Source: Anaerococcus urinomassiliensis
Lineage (GTDB): Bacteria; Bacillota; Clostridia; Tissierellales; Peptoniphilaceae
Length of the DNA: 64,000 nucleotides
Direction of reading: 5' to 3'
Assembly: GCF_900128425.1 (NCBI RefSeq)
Contig: NZ_LT635782.1
Span: forward strand, 597,359 to 661,358
Position 1 is the first letter of the stretch. Every line of letters starts with the position of its first letter. The position numbers were made by a program, and so were the translations under genes. Positions 16,895-24,427 of the stretch are shown piece by piece. The notes beneath the pieces were generated by a model. The model did not search any database, was not told the DNA's origin, and saw nothing but the letters and a program-made list of their open reading frames with translations.

Positions 16895-18609
16895 AAAAAC
16901 TGAAAATTTCTACTAAATATGAAACAATTCGAGAGATGAAATTTCATACAGGTATGAATTTAATAATTGATGACACCCCTTTAACAGATGACTTAAAATC
17001 AACAGGGAATAATGTAGGTAAAACGACAGTTTTAAAATTAATTTATTTTTGCCTGGGAGGAGAAGGTAAGGATATTTACACAGATGAAGAAAATAAAAAT
17101 AAAGTATATGAAGAGGTCAAAAGTTTTTTAATAAATCAGGAAGTGTTAATAACATTAACCCTTGTAAATGGATTTAACATGCAAGAAAAAAAACGATTAG
17201 TTATTGAGCGTAATTTTCTATCAGGGAAAAATGCTATAAGGAAAATAAATGGTAAATCGATATTGAAAAAAGATTTTGAAAATGAACTATTAGCAAAAAT
17301 ATTTCCAGAACATAAAAATGAAAAACCTTCTTTTAAGCAAATAATATCTCATAATATTAGATATAAGGACAATAGTATTAATAAGACATTAAAAACATTA
17401 AATTCTTTTACTACTGATGTTGAATATGAAACTCTATACCTATATCTTTTAGGATGTGGATTTGATAGTGGAGCCAAAAAACAAGCGCTTACTAATAAGA
17501 TAAAGCAGGAAAATGCATATAAAGAGAGGCTTGAAAAAAAACAAAAGAAAAATTCATATGAGGTTGCATTAGCTATAATTGAAGATGAAATAGTTGAGTT
17601 AAATAACAAAAAATCTTTATTAAATATAAATGAAAATTTTGAAGAGGATTTAAATAAATTAAATGAAACAAAATATAAAATAAATAGGTTAAGTTCACTT
17701 ATTACTAAACTAGAAATAAGAAGGGACATGATCATTGAAGCCAAAAACGAGATGGAAAAAGATGTGTCTACAATTGATTTAGATCAATTAAGATTGCTGT
17801 ATAGTGAATCAAAAGAATATATCCCTAATTTGCATAAAACATTTGAAGATTTAGTTGTATATCACAATAAAATGATAGTAGAGAAGATTTCATTTATAAC
17901 AAAAGAATTACCTGTTTTAAATGATAGAATTAAAAATGAGAAGAGAACTTTAAAAGAATTGTTAAGTGATGAAAAAAAATTATCTATAAAAATTTCCAAG
18001 AGTGATTCATTTAATGATTTAGAAAATATTATTTCTGAAATAAATGAAAAATATAGATTAAAAGGCGAGTATGAAAATACAATTTCACAAATAAACGAGG
18101 TAGATTCAATTCTCGAAACAACAGAGAATGAACTTAAAAACATTGATCAATATTTATATTCTTCTGATTTTCAAGAAAAACTTAAGAAGCAAATAACGAA
18201 ATTTAATAGATATTTTTCTTCGGTATCATATGAGTTATATGGAGAAAAATATGCGCTGACATATGAGATTATTAATAATAAAAAGACAAATAAGCCAGTA
18301 TATAAATTTAGTACATTTAACTCAAATATGAGTTCAGGCAAAAAACAAGGAGAAATTCTATGTTTTGATTTGGCATATATAATGTTTGCAGATGAAGAAG
18401 GAATATCCTCTTTGCATTTTTTATTAAATGATAAAAAAGAATTGATGCATGATAATCAATTGTTGAAAGTTTCGGATTTTGTTATTAAAAAAGACATTCA
18501 ATTGGTAATTTCAATATTGAAAGATAAGTTGCCTGAAGATCTATTGAGTAAAGCGAATATTATTGTGGAATTATCACAAACTGATAAATTATTTAAAATT
18601 GAACAATAG
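16885..18609 (+). CDS. DUF2326 ABC/SMC-like ATPase, ABC-3C system
   Basis: A 574-residue RecN/SMC-like ATPase. Walker A is GNNVGKT (residues 41-47). The middle (about 200-440) is a long coiled coil rich in Lys, Glu and Asn. The C-terminal head has the signature-like MSSGKKQGE and the following strand LCFDLAYIMFA in the Walker B position, then LHFLLNDKKELMHDNQLL. This layout is that of DUF2326 proteins, the ATPase of some ABC-3C systems. It is presumed to bind DNA or DNA ends and use ATP to control the SMEK effector. GGGGG at 16871 precedes the ATG at 16885. The length is normal for the family and all motifs look intact. Confidence 0.85.
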   Translation: MFIEKLKISTKYETIREMKFHTGMNLIIDDTPLTDDLKSTGNNVGKTTVLKLIYFCLGGEGKDIYTDEENKNKVYEEVKSFLINQEVLITLTLVNGFNMQEKKRLVIERNFLSGKNAIRKINGKSILKKDFENELLAKIFPEHKNEKPSFKQIISHNIRYKDNSINKTLKTLNSFTTDVEYETLYLYLLGCGFDSGAKKQALTNKIKQENAYKERLEKKQKKNSYEVALAIIEDEIVELNNKKSLLNINENFEEDLNKLNETKYKINRLSSLITKLEIRRDMIIEAKNEMEKDVSTIDLDQLRLLYSESKEYIPNLHKTFEDLVVYHNKMIVEKISFITKELPVLNDRIKNEKRTLKELLSDEKKLSIKISKSDSFNDLENIISEINEKYRLKGEYENTISQINEVDSILETTENELKNIDQYLYSSDFQEKLKKQITKFNRYFSSVSYELYGEKYALTYEIINNKKTNKPVYKFSTFNSNMSSGKKQGEILCFDLAYIMFADEEGISSLHFLLNDKKELMHDNQLLKVSDFVIKKDIQLVISILKDKLPEDLLSKANIIVELSQTDKLFKIEQ

Positions 18610-18614
18610 TATAG

Positions 18615-18641
18615 AAGAGTAAGAATTTCTTACTCTTTTAT
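18615..18641 (+). terminator. Terminator of the ABC-3C operon
   Basis: AAGAGTAAGAA and its complement with a one-base loop, followed by TTTATAT, 6 bases after the ATPase stop. Confidence 0.75.
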
Positions 18642-18992
18642 ATTGTAGAAAATATGTATGTAAAACTTGATACAATGTAGGAATTGTATATTCTATATAG
18701 AACTTAAACCAAAATACAAGACAGAATATTTTATGTGAACAATAGATTAGAGTATTAAGCAAACAGTATAGTTGTAAATAAATAAGTAGAATAGAAGTTA
18801 AAGTATGTAAAACCTTAAACACATATTACTAGAGATATATACTAAATTAGAATATTGAGTTAAGAAAGAATAATTTTAGAAAGGGTGTAAGGATTCGTTA
18901 CATCCTTTTCAAAATACAAAACAATCACGAGCCAACTTTACATATACGCTTTTATAACACATAATAAAAGCGTAAACGAGAGGAGGCAGACT
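18642..18992. other. Non-coding stretch with two dyads before abiEi
   Basis: AT-rich DNA with no gene. It contains the hairpin AAAGGGTGTAA/TTACATCCTTT at 18880-18909, possibly a terminator, and the operator-like dyad at 18946-18973. Confidence 0.4.
18946..18973 (+). promoter_or_regulatory. Inverted repeat upstream of abiEi, candidate AbiEi operator
   Basis: Perfect 10-bp arms ACGCTTTTAT / ATAAAAGCGT with an 8-base spacer, 19 bases before the abiEi start. AbiEi antitoxins of other bacteria are known to bind inverted repeats in their own promoter, so this is a good operator candidate. Confidence 0.6.
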
Positions 18993-19586
18993 ATGAATAC
19001 ACTTAAAGAGTATATACAAGAAAATTTAATAATAACTAACAAAGAAGCAGAAGAACTTGGATATACTAGGCATAATTTATCAGAATTAACAAAAATCGGA
19101 CAATTAGAAAGATTAAGACCAGGACTATATCAATTAAAAGGAAAAATAATAGACGATTTTGTTTTAATATCATCCAATAGTAATCGAATAATATTTTCCA
19201 ATCAAACAGCCCTATATCTCCACGACCTATCAGATAGAACTCCAAATGTATTTCATATATCTGTACCCCAAGGCTATAATGCAAGTCATATCAAGAAAAG
19301 ATACGAAGATCTACAAGTTCACTATGTAAAAAAAGATTTATACGAACTAGGAAAGATAGAAATAAAATCACCACAAGGCAACCTTATTCCAGTTTATGAT
19401 ATTGAAAGAACAATATGCGATATCATAATCGACAGAGAAAAAATAGATAAGCATATTTTTACAGAAGCCATAAAAAGATACTTTAAATCACCAAATAAAA
19501 ATCTAAGACGACTCATAAAATACAGCAGACTATTTAAAATAGAAGATGAAATTAGAAAATATATGGAGGTATTATCAAAGATTTAA
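18993..19586 (+). CDS. abiEi: AbiEi-type antitoxin, type IV toxin-antitoxin
   Basis: A 197-residue protein. The N-terminal winged helix (ITNKEAEELGYTRHNLSEL, then GQLERLRPGLYQLKG) is the AbiEi antitoxin DNA-binding domain, followed by the conserved IIFSNQTALYLHDLSDRTPN and IPVYDIERTICDII blocks of the C-terminal domain. AbiEi represses its operon and neutralises AbiEii, a nucleotidyltransferase toxin causing abortive infection. AGAGGAGG precedes the ATG. The toxin gene expected directly downstream is missing: the next 300 bases contain only fragments. It is therefore an orphan antitoxin, possibly kept as a regulator or protection against related toxins. Confidence 0.85.
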   Translation: MNTLKEYIQENLIITNKEAEELGYTRHNLSELTKIGQLERLRPGLYQLKGKIIDDFVLISSNSNRIIFSNQTALYLHDLSDRTPNVFHISVPQGYNASHIKKRYEDLQVHYVKKDLYELGKIEIKSPQGNLIPVYDIERTICDIIIDREKIDKHIFTEAIKRYFKSPNKNLRRLIKYSRLFKIEDEIRKYMEVLSKI

Positions 19587-19888
19587 TTTTCAAAGGTTGT
19601 ATTGAAGGAGATGAACAAAATCTTATTGAGACACATAAAAGAATTAACATTATAACGTTTGTAGTAGATGCATTAAATTAGCAGAAAAAACCAAAGAGTT
19701 TGAGAATTGAGCTATCATATATTGCGCAAGGAAAGTCCGCAAAGAAAAAATTTTATTAGTGATTGAAAACTATATAAAAGAAGTGGTTTAAACCTATATA
19801 AAGTAAGATGATTCTAATATCAAGGACGAAGAAGCAATAAAAATTCAACATTATAAGAATATACAAATTTTTAAGGAGACGAGTAAAT
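19587..19888. other. Degraded stretch in the place of the toxin gene
   Basis: Short open pieces without starts are interrupted by stops (for example GCIEGDEQNLIETHKRINII, then QGKSAKKKILLVIENYIKEV). They look like decayed coding DNA, but I cannot match them to AbiEii or another family. A ribosome binding site (AAGGAG near 19871) belongs to the next gene. Confidence 0.4.
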
Positions 19889-21157
19889 ATGGAATGGGAT
19901 GAATTTATTGATAAAGTAAAGTTTATATTAAGAAGATTTAATAAAGAATTTAATATAGATTATAGCGAAGATAGTATTAGCTATACTGTGGGTGAAAAAA
20001 GTTATGAATTTAGTAAACCTGACTATAATAATATTACCAATGATGCAATAAAATCGGATTTGTCGCAATTTACAGTTTCAACTAATAATAGCTATGAAGT
20101 TATTATTTATCAAACAAATAAAATGGTTCGAAGACTATTGCCATATAAACTTGAGGAACGAGTAATATCTACTAATATTAAAGACTCCATGAATAATATT
20201 GAATATAAATTTCAAGAAATATCAGATGTAATGGTATGGAATATTATTAAAGAAATAGACTTGGAAAGTTTAAAAAGAACTTTTATGATTTTTCCTCCTA
20301 GATTGCGAGGAGATGAAGGCGAGAATTTATTTAATTTATTAAGAGTTTGTTTTAGAAATCCTTATTCACTAATTGTTTCATATAAAAAAGATATTGATAA
20401 AAATAAACTTAATGATTATATTAATTCATTTTTATTTAACTTTTGCTATAACTATGGATATTCCTTCAGGATTATGAATAGCTTAGATGAATTATTAAAT
20501 ATTAGGTATAGGAATAAAAATAGCTCTTACAAGAGCGAAGAGTTAGATGCACCAAGATTATTATATAAACAAGATTTAACAGAACAGTACCATATGGCGG
20601 TCTCTTCAGAAGATCCGTTTGTACAATTCATAGGATTTTATCACATTATGGAATATTTTTATGAAGAAATATATAAAGAAGGTGTTGTTAATAATGTTAA
20701 GGAAATATTGTTAGATCCGGGATTTTCTACAAAAAGAGAAAAAGATATAATGAAACTTGTAGATTTAATTAATAAAAAGAGAACTGAAAGTACAGTAGGA
20801 AGTGAATTGGAAGCACTGGAATTAACATTAAGAAAGTATATAGATATTGAAAAGACAATAGAAAAATTGGATGAAATTGATGAAGATGTTATAGAATACT
20901 ATAAAAACAATAAGGTTAATTTTTCAAATGGAGATGCAATAGATTTAATAGGAGACAAAAAACATATATTTAAGAAATTGGCTAATAGAGTATATAAAAC
21001 TAGAAATTCACTTGTTCACAGCAAGTCAAATGAAGTTAGATTGAATGAAAGAGGAATTTATAAGCCTTTTAAAGATTCTAAAGCCTTATTAAAGGAAATA
21101 CCATTACTTAAAGTGATATCAGAAGAGATTATTATAAAATCAGCGAGTGAATTATAG
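19889..21157 (+). CDS. Putative HEPN-domain protein, candidate abortive-infection RNase
   Basis: A 422-residue soluble protein without a recognised N-terminal domain. The C-terminal half is helical and ends with a HEPN-like motif: KTRNSLVHSK, giving Arg372-x4-His377, the catalytic pattern of HEPN ribonucleases, preceded by FYHIMEYFYEE around residue 250. This arrangement resembles ApeA-type proteins, whose HEPN domain cleaves RNA during phage infection. The N-terminal 200 residues would then be a sensor. AAGGAG lies 11 bases upstream of the ATG. It is a single-gene unit, closed by a strong terminator, within a defence cluster. The motif is visible; catalytic activity and defence role are inference. 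Confidence 0.5.
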   Translation: MEWDEFIDKVKFILRRFNKEFNIDYSEDSISYTVGEKSYEFSKPDYNNITNDAIKSDLSQFTVSTNNSYEVIIYQTNKMVRRLLPYKLEERVISTNIKDSMNNIEYKFQEISDVMVWNIIKEIDLESLKRTFMIFPPRLRGDEGENLFNLLRVCFRNPYSLIVSYKKDIDKNKLNDYINSFLFNFCYNYGYSFRIMNSLDELLNIRYRNKNSSYKSEELDAPRLLYKQDLTEQYHMAVSSEDPFVQFIGFYHIMEYFYEEIYKEGVVNNVKEILLDPGFSTKREKDIMKLVDLINKKRTESTVGSELEALELTLRKYIDIEKTIEKLDEIDEDVIEYYKNNKVNFSNGDAIDLIGDKKHIFKKLANRVYKTRNSLVHSKSNEVRLNERGIYKPFKDSKALLKEIPLLKVISEEIIIKSASEL

Positions 21158-21169
21158 TATAATAAAATT

Positions 21170-21211
21170 AAAAGAAGATACATAAGACTAAAATGTCTTG
21201 TATCTTCTTTT
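21170..21211 (+). terminator. Strong terminator after the HEPN gene
   Basis: AAAAGAAGATACATAAGAC pairs with GTCTTGTATCTTCTTTT (a small bulge) around TAAAAT. Runs of A and T allow action in both directions. Confidence 0.8.
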
Positions 21212-21264
21212 ATAGAAGGTCAAATTGGTAGTGGGTCTGTGAAAAGTTTTGTGTATCAGCCCTC

Positions 21265-21651
21265 CTAATATGATGTATCTTTGTAATTGCCATACTGATC
21301 ACCAGAACTTTCTTTTGATTTATTAAGAAGTAGGGAATGGATCTGCCATATTTCTTTTGATAATTTTTCTATCTGTTTATTCATTGATTCAATTTCATTT
21401 TTGTAAATAACACCAGTTGTATTAGTAGTTTTTGCAATCTGGTTTATATTATTTGTTGCATTCGAAAGTAGCCATTGTAGGTTTCTAAATGGTTCTAAAT
21501 CTACAACGTAGATCTCTTTTTCTAATACACATTTTCTAAGAAAGTGGGACATAGTTTTGCAATTAGCAAGTTTCATTTTCTTTTCAAAAACTTCTTTTTC
21601 TTCATCTGTTAAATATATTTTTAGTTGATTATTTCTTTTTCTATTATCCAT
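21265..21651 (-). CDS. mobC: MobC-like relaxosome protein
   Basis: A 128-residue protein. The N-terminal RHH-type region (NNQLKIYLTDEEKEVFEKK) and the following NCKTMSHFLRKCVLEKEIYV and LLSNATNNINQIAKTTN are characteristic of the MobC family, which binds oriT and helps the relaxase open DNA. Start ATG 21651 has AGGAGA upstream; the longer reading frame would run through the oriT-like dyads. No relaxase gene is found next to it in this window, so the element may depend on a helper relaxase or have lost its own. It faces away from the TetR/transport genes. Confidence 0.75.
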   Translation of the reverse strand: MDNRKRNNQLKIYLTDEEKEVFEKKMKLANCKTMSHFLRKCVLEKEIYVVDLEPFRNLQWLLSNATNNINQIAKTTNTTGVIYKNEIESMNKQIEKLSKEIWQIHSLLLNKSKESSGDQYGNYKDTSY

Positions 21652-21683
21652 AGTATATCTCCTTATCATAAAATATTGGGGTC

Positions 21684-21778
21684 TTAGGGTTCTCCCTAAC
21701 AAGGTAAAATTGATAAAAAAAGAAGCAGTCCATAAAGGTTCTGCTTCATCAATTTTTCGTAAGTGGGTACTCACTTAC
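21684..21778. other. oriT-like region with three dyads
   Basis: Three inverted repeats lie upstream of mobC: TTAGGG-TTCT-CCCTAA (21684-21699), AAATTGAT..GAAGCAG / CTGCTTC.ATCAATTT (21707-21755), and GTAAGTG-GGTACT-CACTTAC (21759-21778). Such packed dyads next to a MobC gene are typical of a transfer origin. The nick site cannot be assigned. The middle repeat could also be a terminator. Confidence 0.5.
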
Positions 21779-21867
21779 TGTGCTTGCTATTAAAGTTATA
21801 AGCGCTAAGCGTGTTATTTATAGTAAATAAAATTATACCATACTCAGAATATAATTTCAGGGCACTA

Positions 21868-21896
21868 TTGACAAAAGTATAAGAAAATGATAATCT
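21868..21896 (+). promoter_or_regulatory. Promoter of the tetR gene
   Basis: TTGACA (21868) and TAATCT (21891) with a 17-base spacer. The dyad at 21905 lies directly downstream, in position to block transcription. Confidence 0.55.
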
Positions 21897-21904
21897 TTAT
21901 TAAA

Positions 21905-21919
21905 GAACGAGTGTCGGTC
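21905..21919 (+). promoter_or_regulatory. TetR-type operator, copy 1
   Basis: GAACGAGTGTCGGTC, an imperfect dyad related to the site at 22624 before the transport operon. It lies between the promoter and start of the TetR-family gene, which suggests autoregulation. Confidence 0.5.
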
Positions 21920-21935
21920 AATAGGTGGTGAGGTT

Positions 21936-22550
21936 TTGGCAAAGAGAAATGTAAAAGATCCAGAAGAAAGAAAACAGGAACTTATAAACATAGCATCCAG
22001 ACTTTTTGAAAAGTATGGGTATGAGAAAGTTTCTGTTAGAGATATTCTCGCAGAAGTTAATGGAGCGCCGGGAATGTTTTATTATTATTTCAAATCAAAA
22101 GAAGATATTTTCTTGGCGTGTATGGAAACTTACTTTGATGAAAAATTAAAAAATAAGTTAGGTATCCTTCAAAACAAGGAAATAGATTACGAGGAAAGAA
22201 TAAAAATTCTAAGAGAACTTATAGTAAAAGATATCGGTCAGTTCACGACTAGATATAATTTTTCAAAAGAGAATTCAATTACAGATAACTCGTACAGGCT
22301 ATGGGAATTGATTCATTACATTGGGAAATTTATAGATGTCTATTCAGAGTTTATAATGGAAGGAATTGAAAATAAAAAAATAGAAAATAATATGGGAATA
22401 AACAGAGAAAATGTGAGAAGTTTCGCAGCTTTTATTTTATACGGAGCTGTTGGAACAATATATAATGACTATATTATTAAGGGAGAAAACAAAACAAATT
22501 CAAGTGAAGCCTTTGGAATAATAAGCGAACTATTTCAAAGACCTCATTAG
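21936..22550 (+). CDS. TetR/AcrR-family transcriptional regulator
   Basis: A 204-residue regulator. The N-terminal helix-turn-helix domain is clear: RKQELINIASRLFEKYGYEK, VSVRDILAEVNGAPGMFYYY, FKSKEDIFLACM. The C-terminal ligand domain is helical and of unknown specificity. The start is TTG at 21936 with GGTGGTGAGG upstream. The transport operon follows after a terminator, and related dyads precede both, so it probably represses itself and the transporters until a ligand binds. It could sense a substrate of the exporter or of the ECF system. Confidence 0.85.
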   Translation: MAKRNVKDPEERKQELINIASRLFEKYGYEKVSVRDILAEVNGAPGMFYYYFKSKEDIFLACMETYFDEKLKNKLGILQNKEIDYEERIKILRELIVKDIGQFTTRYNFSKENSITDNSYRLWELIHYIGKFIDVYSEFIMEGIENKKIENNMGINRENVRSFAAFILYGAVGTIYNDYIIKGENKTNSSEAFGIISELFQRPH

Positions 22551-22574
22551 AAAAAAATAAAATATAAGTATTTT

Positions 22575-22605
22575 ACAAGGGAAACATCAATGGTGTTTTC
22601 CTTGT
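22575..22605 (+). terminator. Hairpin terminator after tetR
   Basis: ACAAGGGAAA..CA pairs with TG..TTTTCCTTGT around an ATGG loop region. It separates tetR from the transporter operon. Confidence 0.6.
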
Positions 22606-22623
22606 ATTAGTTTTAAGGTAAAT

Positions 22624-22637
22624 GAACGAACTCGTTC
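22624..22637 (+). promoter_or_regulatory. TetR-type operator, copy 2
   Basis: GAACGAACTCGTTC: perfect 6-bp arms with a central AC, 20 bases before the first transporter start. It shares GAACGA and the layout with the site at 21905. Confidence 0.55.
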
Positions 22638-22657
22638 GGTAAGGAGGCATGTTTTAG

Positions 22658-24427
22658 ATGAAAAAGAAGAAATCAATCAAAGATATTATTTCCTACAGTG
22701 AAATAAAAAAAGGACAACTTGTAGGAGGAATATTATTTGTTAGTCTTGGGATGCTATTAAGTATTTGTCCAATTTTGGTGATATACAAAGTCATAAAATC
22801 TCTATTTTTATATGGAAAATTAGAACAAAGTACAATACAGTTCTGCATCTATGGACTTGCAGCAGTGGTACTGTCATATTGCTTAACTTACATTGGCGGT
22901 ATTTTATGCCATAAGTTTTCATATGTTTTAATAGCTAACTTAAAAAAGAAGATATTATTTCATATTGGAAATCTTCCTTTAGGGTTTTTTACCGGAGACA
23001 ACAAGTCAAAAATAAGGCAAGTATTAGGATCGGACATGAATCAAATTGAGGGATATTTTTCTCATCAATTACCAAATTTAATTTCAACTTTAGCACTAAT
23101 TTTAGCAATGATAATTGTTATGTTGAAGATAAATTTAATATTAGGTCTTACGACTTTGTTAATTATATTTGTTGGTTTAGGAATTCAGATTGCAATCATG
23201 GCAAAGATTATAAAGTCGGGTGGACTTGAGAAGAACTTTGCGATTTTGGATCAAATTAATTCAGCAACTACTGAATACGTTAAAGGTATGCCGGAAGTGA
23301 AAATATTTGGAACAGGAGCAAAATCATTTAAAACTTTTTCAAAGTCAGTAGGAGAATATAGAGACTTTACAAGTTCGATTACATCAATGATAAGACCGGG
23401 ATTTGTTTCATTTAGAATGTTTATTTTATCTGTTGCTACATTCATAGTTCCAGTAGGAATACTTTTAATGTCACGAAATAATAACTTGGATTTTGCTACA
23501 GTTTTTATTTTCTATTTGATTCTTGCACCTGCCATTAGCGTACCTGCATTAAAACTTAGAGATTTTGCAGAAGGAATGAATTTACTAAATGAAGTTGTTT
23601 TGAGAATCTACGAAATTATAGATCAAAAAGAATTGGCAATTGAAAATAGCGAGGAAGAGATAAAAGGTCATAATCTTGTATTCGAGAATGTAAGCTTTTC
23701 TTATGGAGATGAAGAGGTTTTAAAGAATATAAGCTTCTGTGCTAAACAAGGAGAAGTTACAGCATTAGTTGGCTATTCAGGAGCAGGTAAATCTACCATT
23801 GGAACGCTAATACCGAGATTTTACGATCCTTCAGAAGGCTCTATTAAAATTGGTGGGGTTAATATAAAAAATATTCCTATAAACGTCTTAATGGACAAGA
23901 TAGCATTCGTTTTTCAAGACAGCGATCTTATTACAGATACAGTATTCAATAATGTTGCTATGGCAAAGACAGGTTCTACAAAAGAAGATGTTATAAAAGC
24001 CTGCAAAAAAGCAAGATGTCATGATTTTATTGTAAAACTTCCTGATGGGTATGACACTGTTTTGGGTAAAGGGACTTATTTATCTGGAGGAGAGAAACAA
24101 CGTATTGCTGTAGCAAGAGCGATTTTAAAGAATGCACCAATATTAGTATTAGACGAGGCAACAAGTTTTGCAGACTCTGAAAATGAATATCTTATGCAGG
24201 AAGCTTTATCTGAATTGGTTAAGGATAAGACGGTTATCATGATTGCTCATAGGTTAAATACCATAGAGCATGCAAATCAAATTTTAGTAATATCTGATGG
24301 AAAAATTGCAGAAAGAGGTAAGCATGAAGATTTAATCGTTGCAGATGGAATATATAAGCGACTCTTTGATATTTATAAGAAGACAAATATTTGGCAAATG
24401 GACATAGAAGGGAGTGAGAATGAATGA
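22658..24427 (+). CDS. ABC transporter, fused permease-ATPase half-transporter 1
   Basis: A 589-residue exporter-type half-transporter. Residues 1-310 form the six-helix membrane domain (for example GGILFVSLGMLLSICPILVI); the nucleotide-binding domain follows: Walker A GYSGAGKST, Q-loop FVFQDS, signature LSGGEKQR, Walker B ILVLDEAT and H-loop IMIAHR. The D-loop region reads SFADSENE in place of the usual SALDPENE. It overlaps the next ABC gene by 4 bases (ATGA), so the two likely form a heterodimer. Similar TetR-ABC-ABC-ECF clusters travel on conjugative elements of Firmicutes; by analogy with IrtAB-type pairs, a metal-chelate substrate is possible. Substrate unknown. Confidence 0.88.
   Translation: MKKKKSIKDIISYSEIKKGQLVGGILFVSLGMLLSICPILVIYKVIKSLFLYGKLEQSTIQFCIYGLAAVVLSYCLTYIGGILCHKFSYVLIANLKKKILFHIGNLPLGFFTGDNKSKIRQVLGSDMNQIEGYFSHQLPNLISTLALILAMIIVMLKINLILGLTTLLIIFVGLGIQIAIMAKIIKSGGLEKNFAILDQINSATTEYVKGMPEVKIFGTGAKSFKTFSKSVGEYRDFTSSITSMIRPGFVSFRMFILSVATFIVPVGILLMSRNNNLDFATVFIFYLILAPAISVPALKLRDFAEGMNLLNEVVLRIYEIIDQKELAIENSEEEIKGHNLVFENVSFSYGDEEVLKNISFCAKQGEVTALVGYSGAGKSTIGTLIPRFYDPSEGSIKIGGVNIKNIPINVLMDKIAFVFQDSDLITDTVFNNVAMAKTGSTKEDVIKACKKARCHDFIVKLPDGYDTVLGKGTYLSGGEKQRIAVARAILKNAPILVLDEATSFADSENEYLMQEALSELVKDKTVIMIAHRLNTIEHANQILVISDGKIAERGKHEDLIVADGIYKRLFDIYKKTNIWQMDIEGSENE

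Noticed and set aside
15706..18609. Restriction-modification system, because of the controller-like XRE gene
   Set aside because: No methyltransferase is present, and the three genes match ABC-3C components better.
19587..19800. A truncated AbiEii toxin after abiEi
   Set aside because: The fragments do not show the nucleotidyltransferase GSxxD-type motif or other AbiEii blocks, so they are listed only as decayed DNA.
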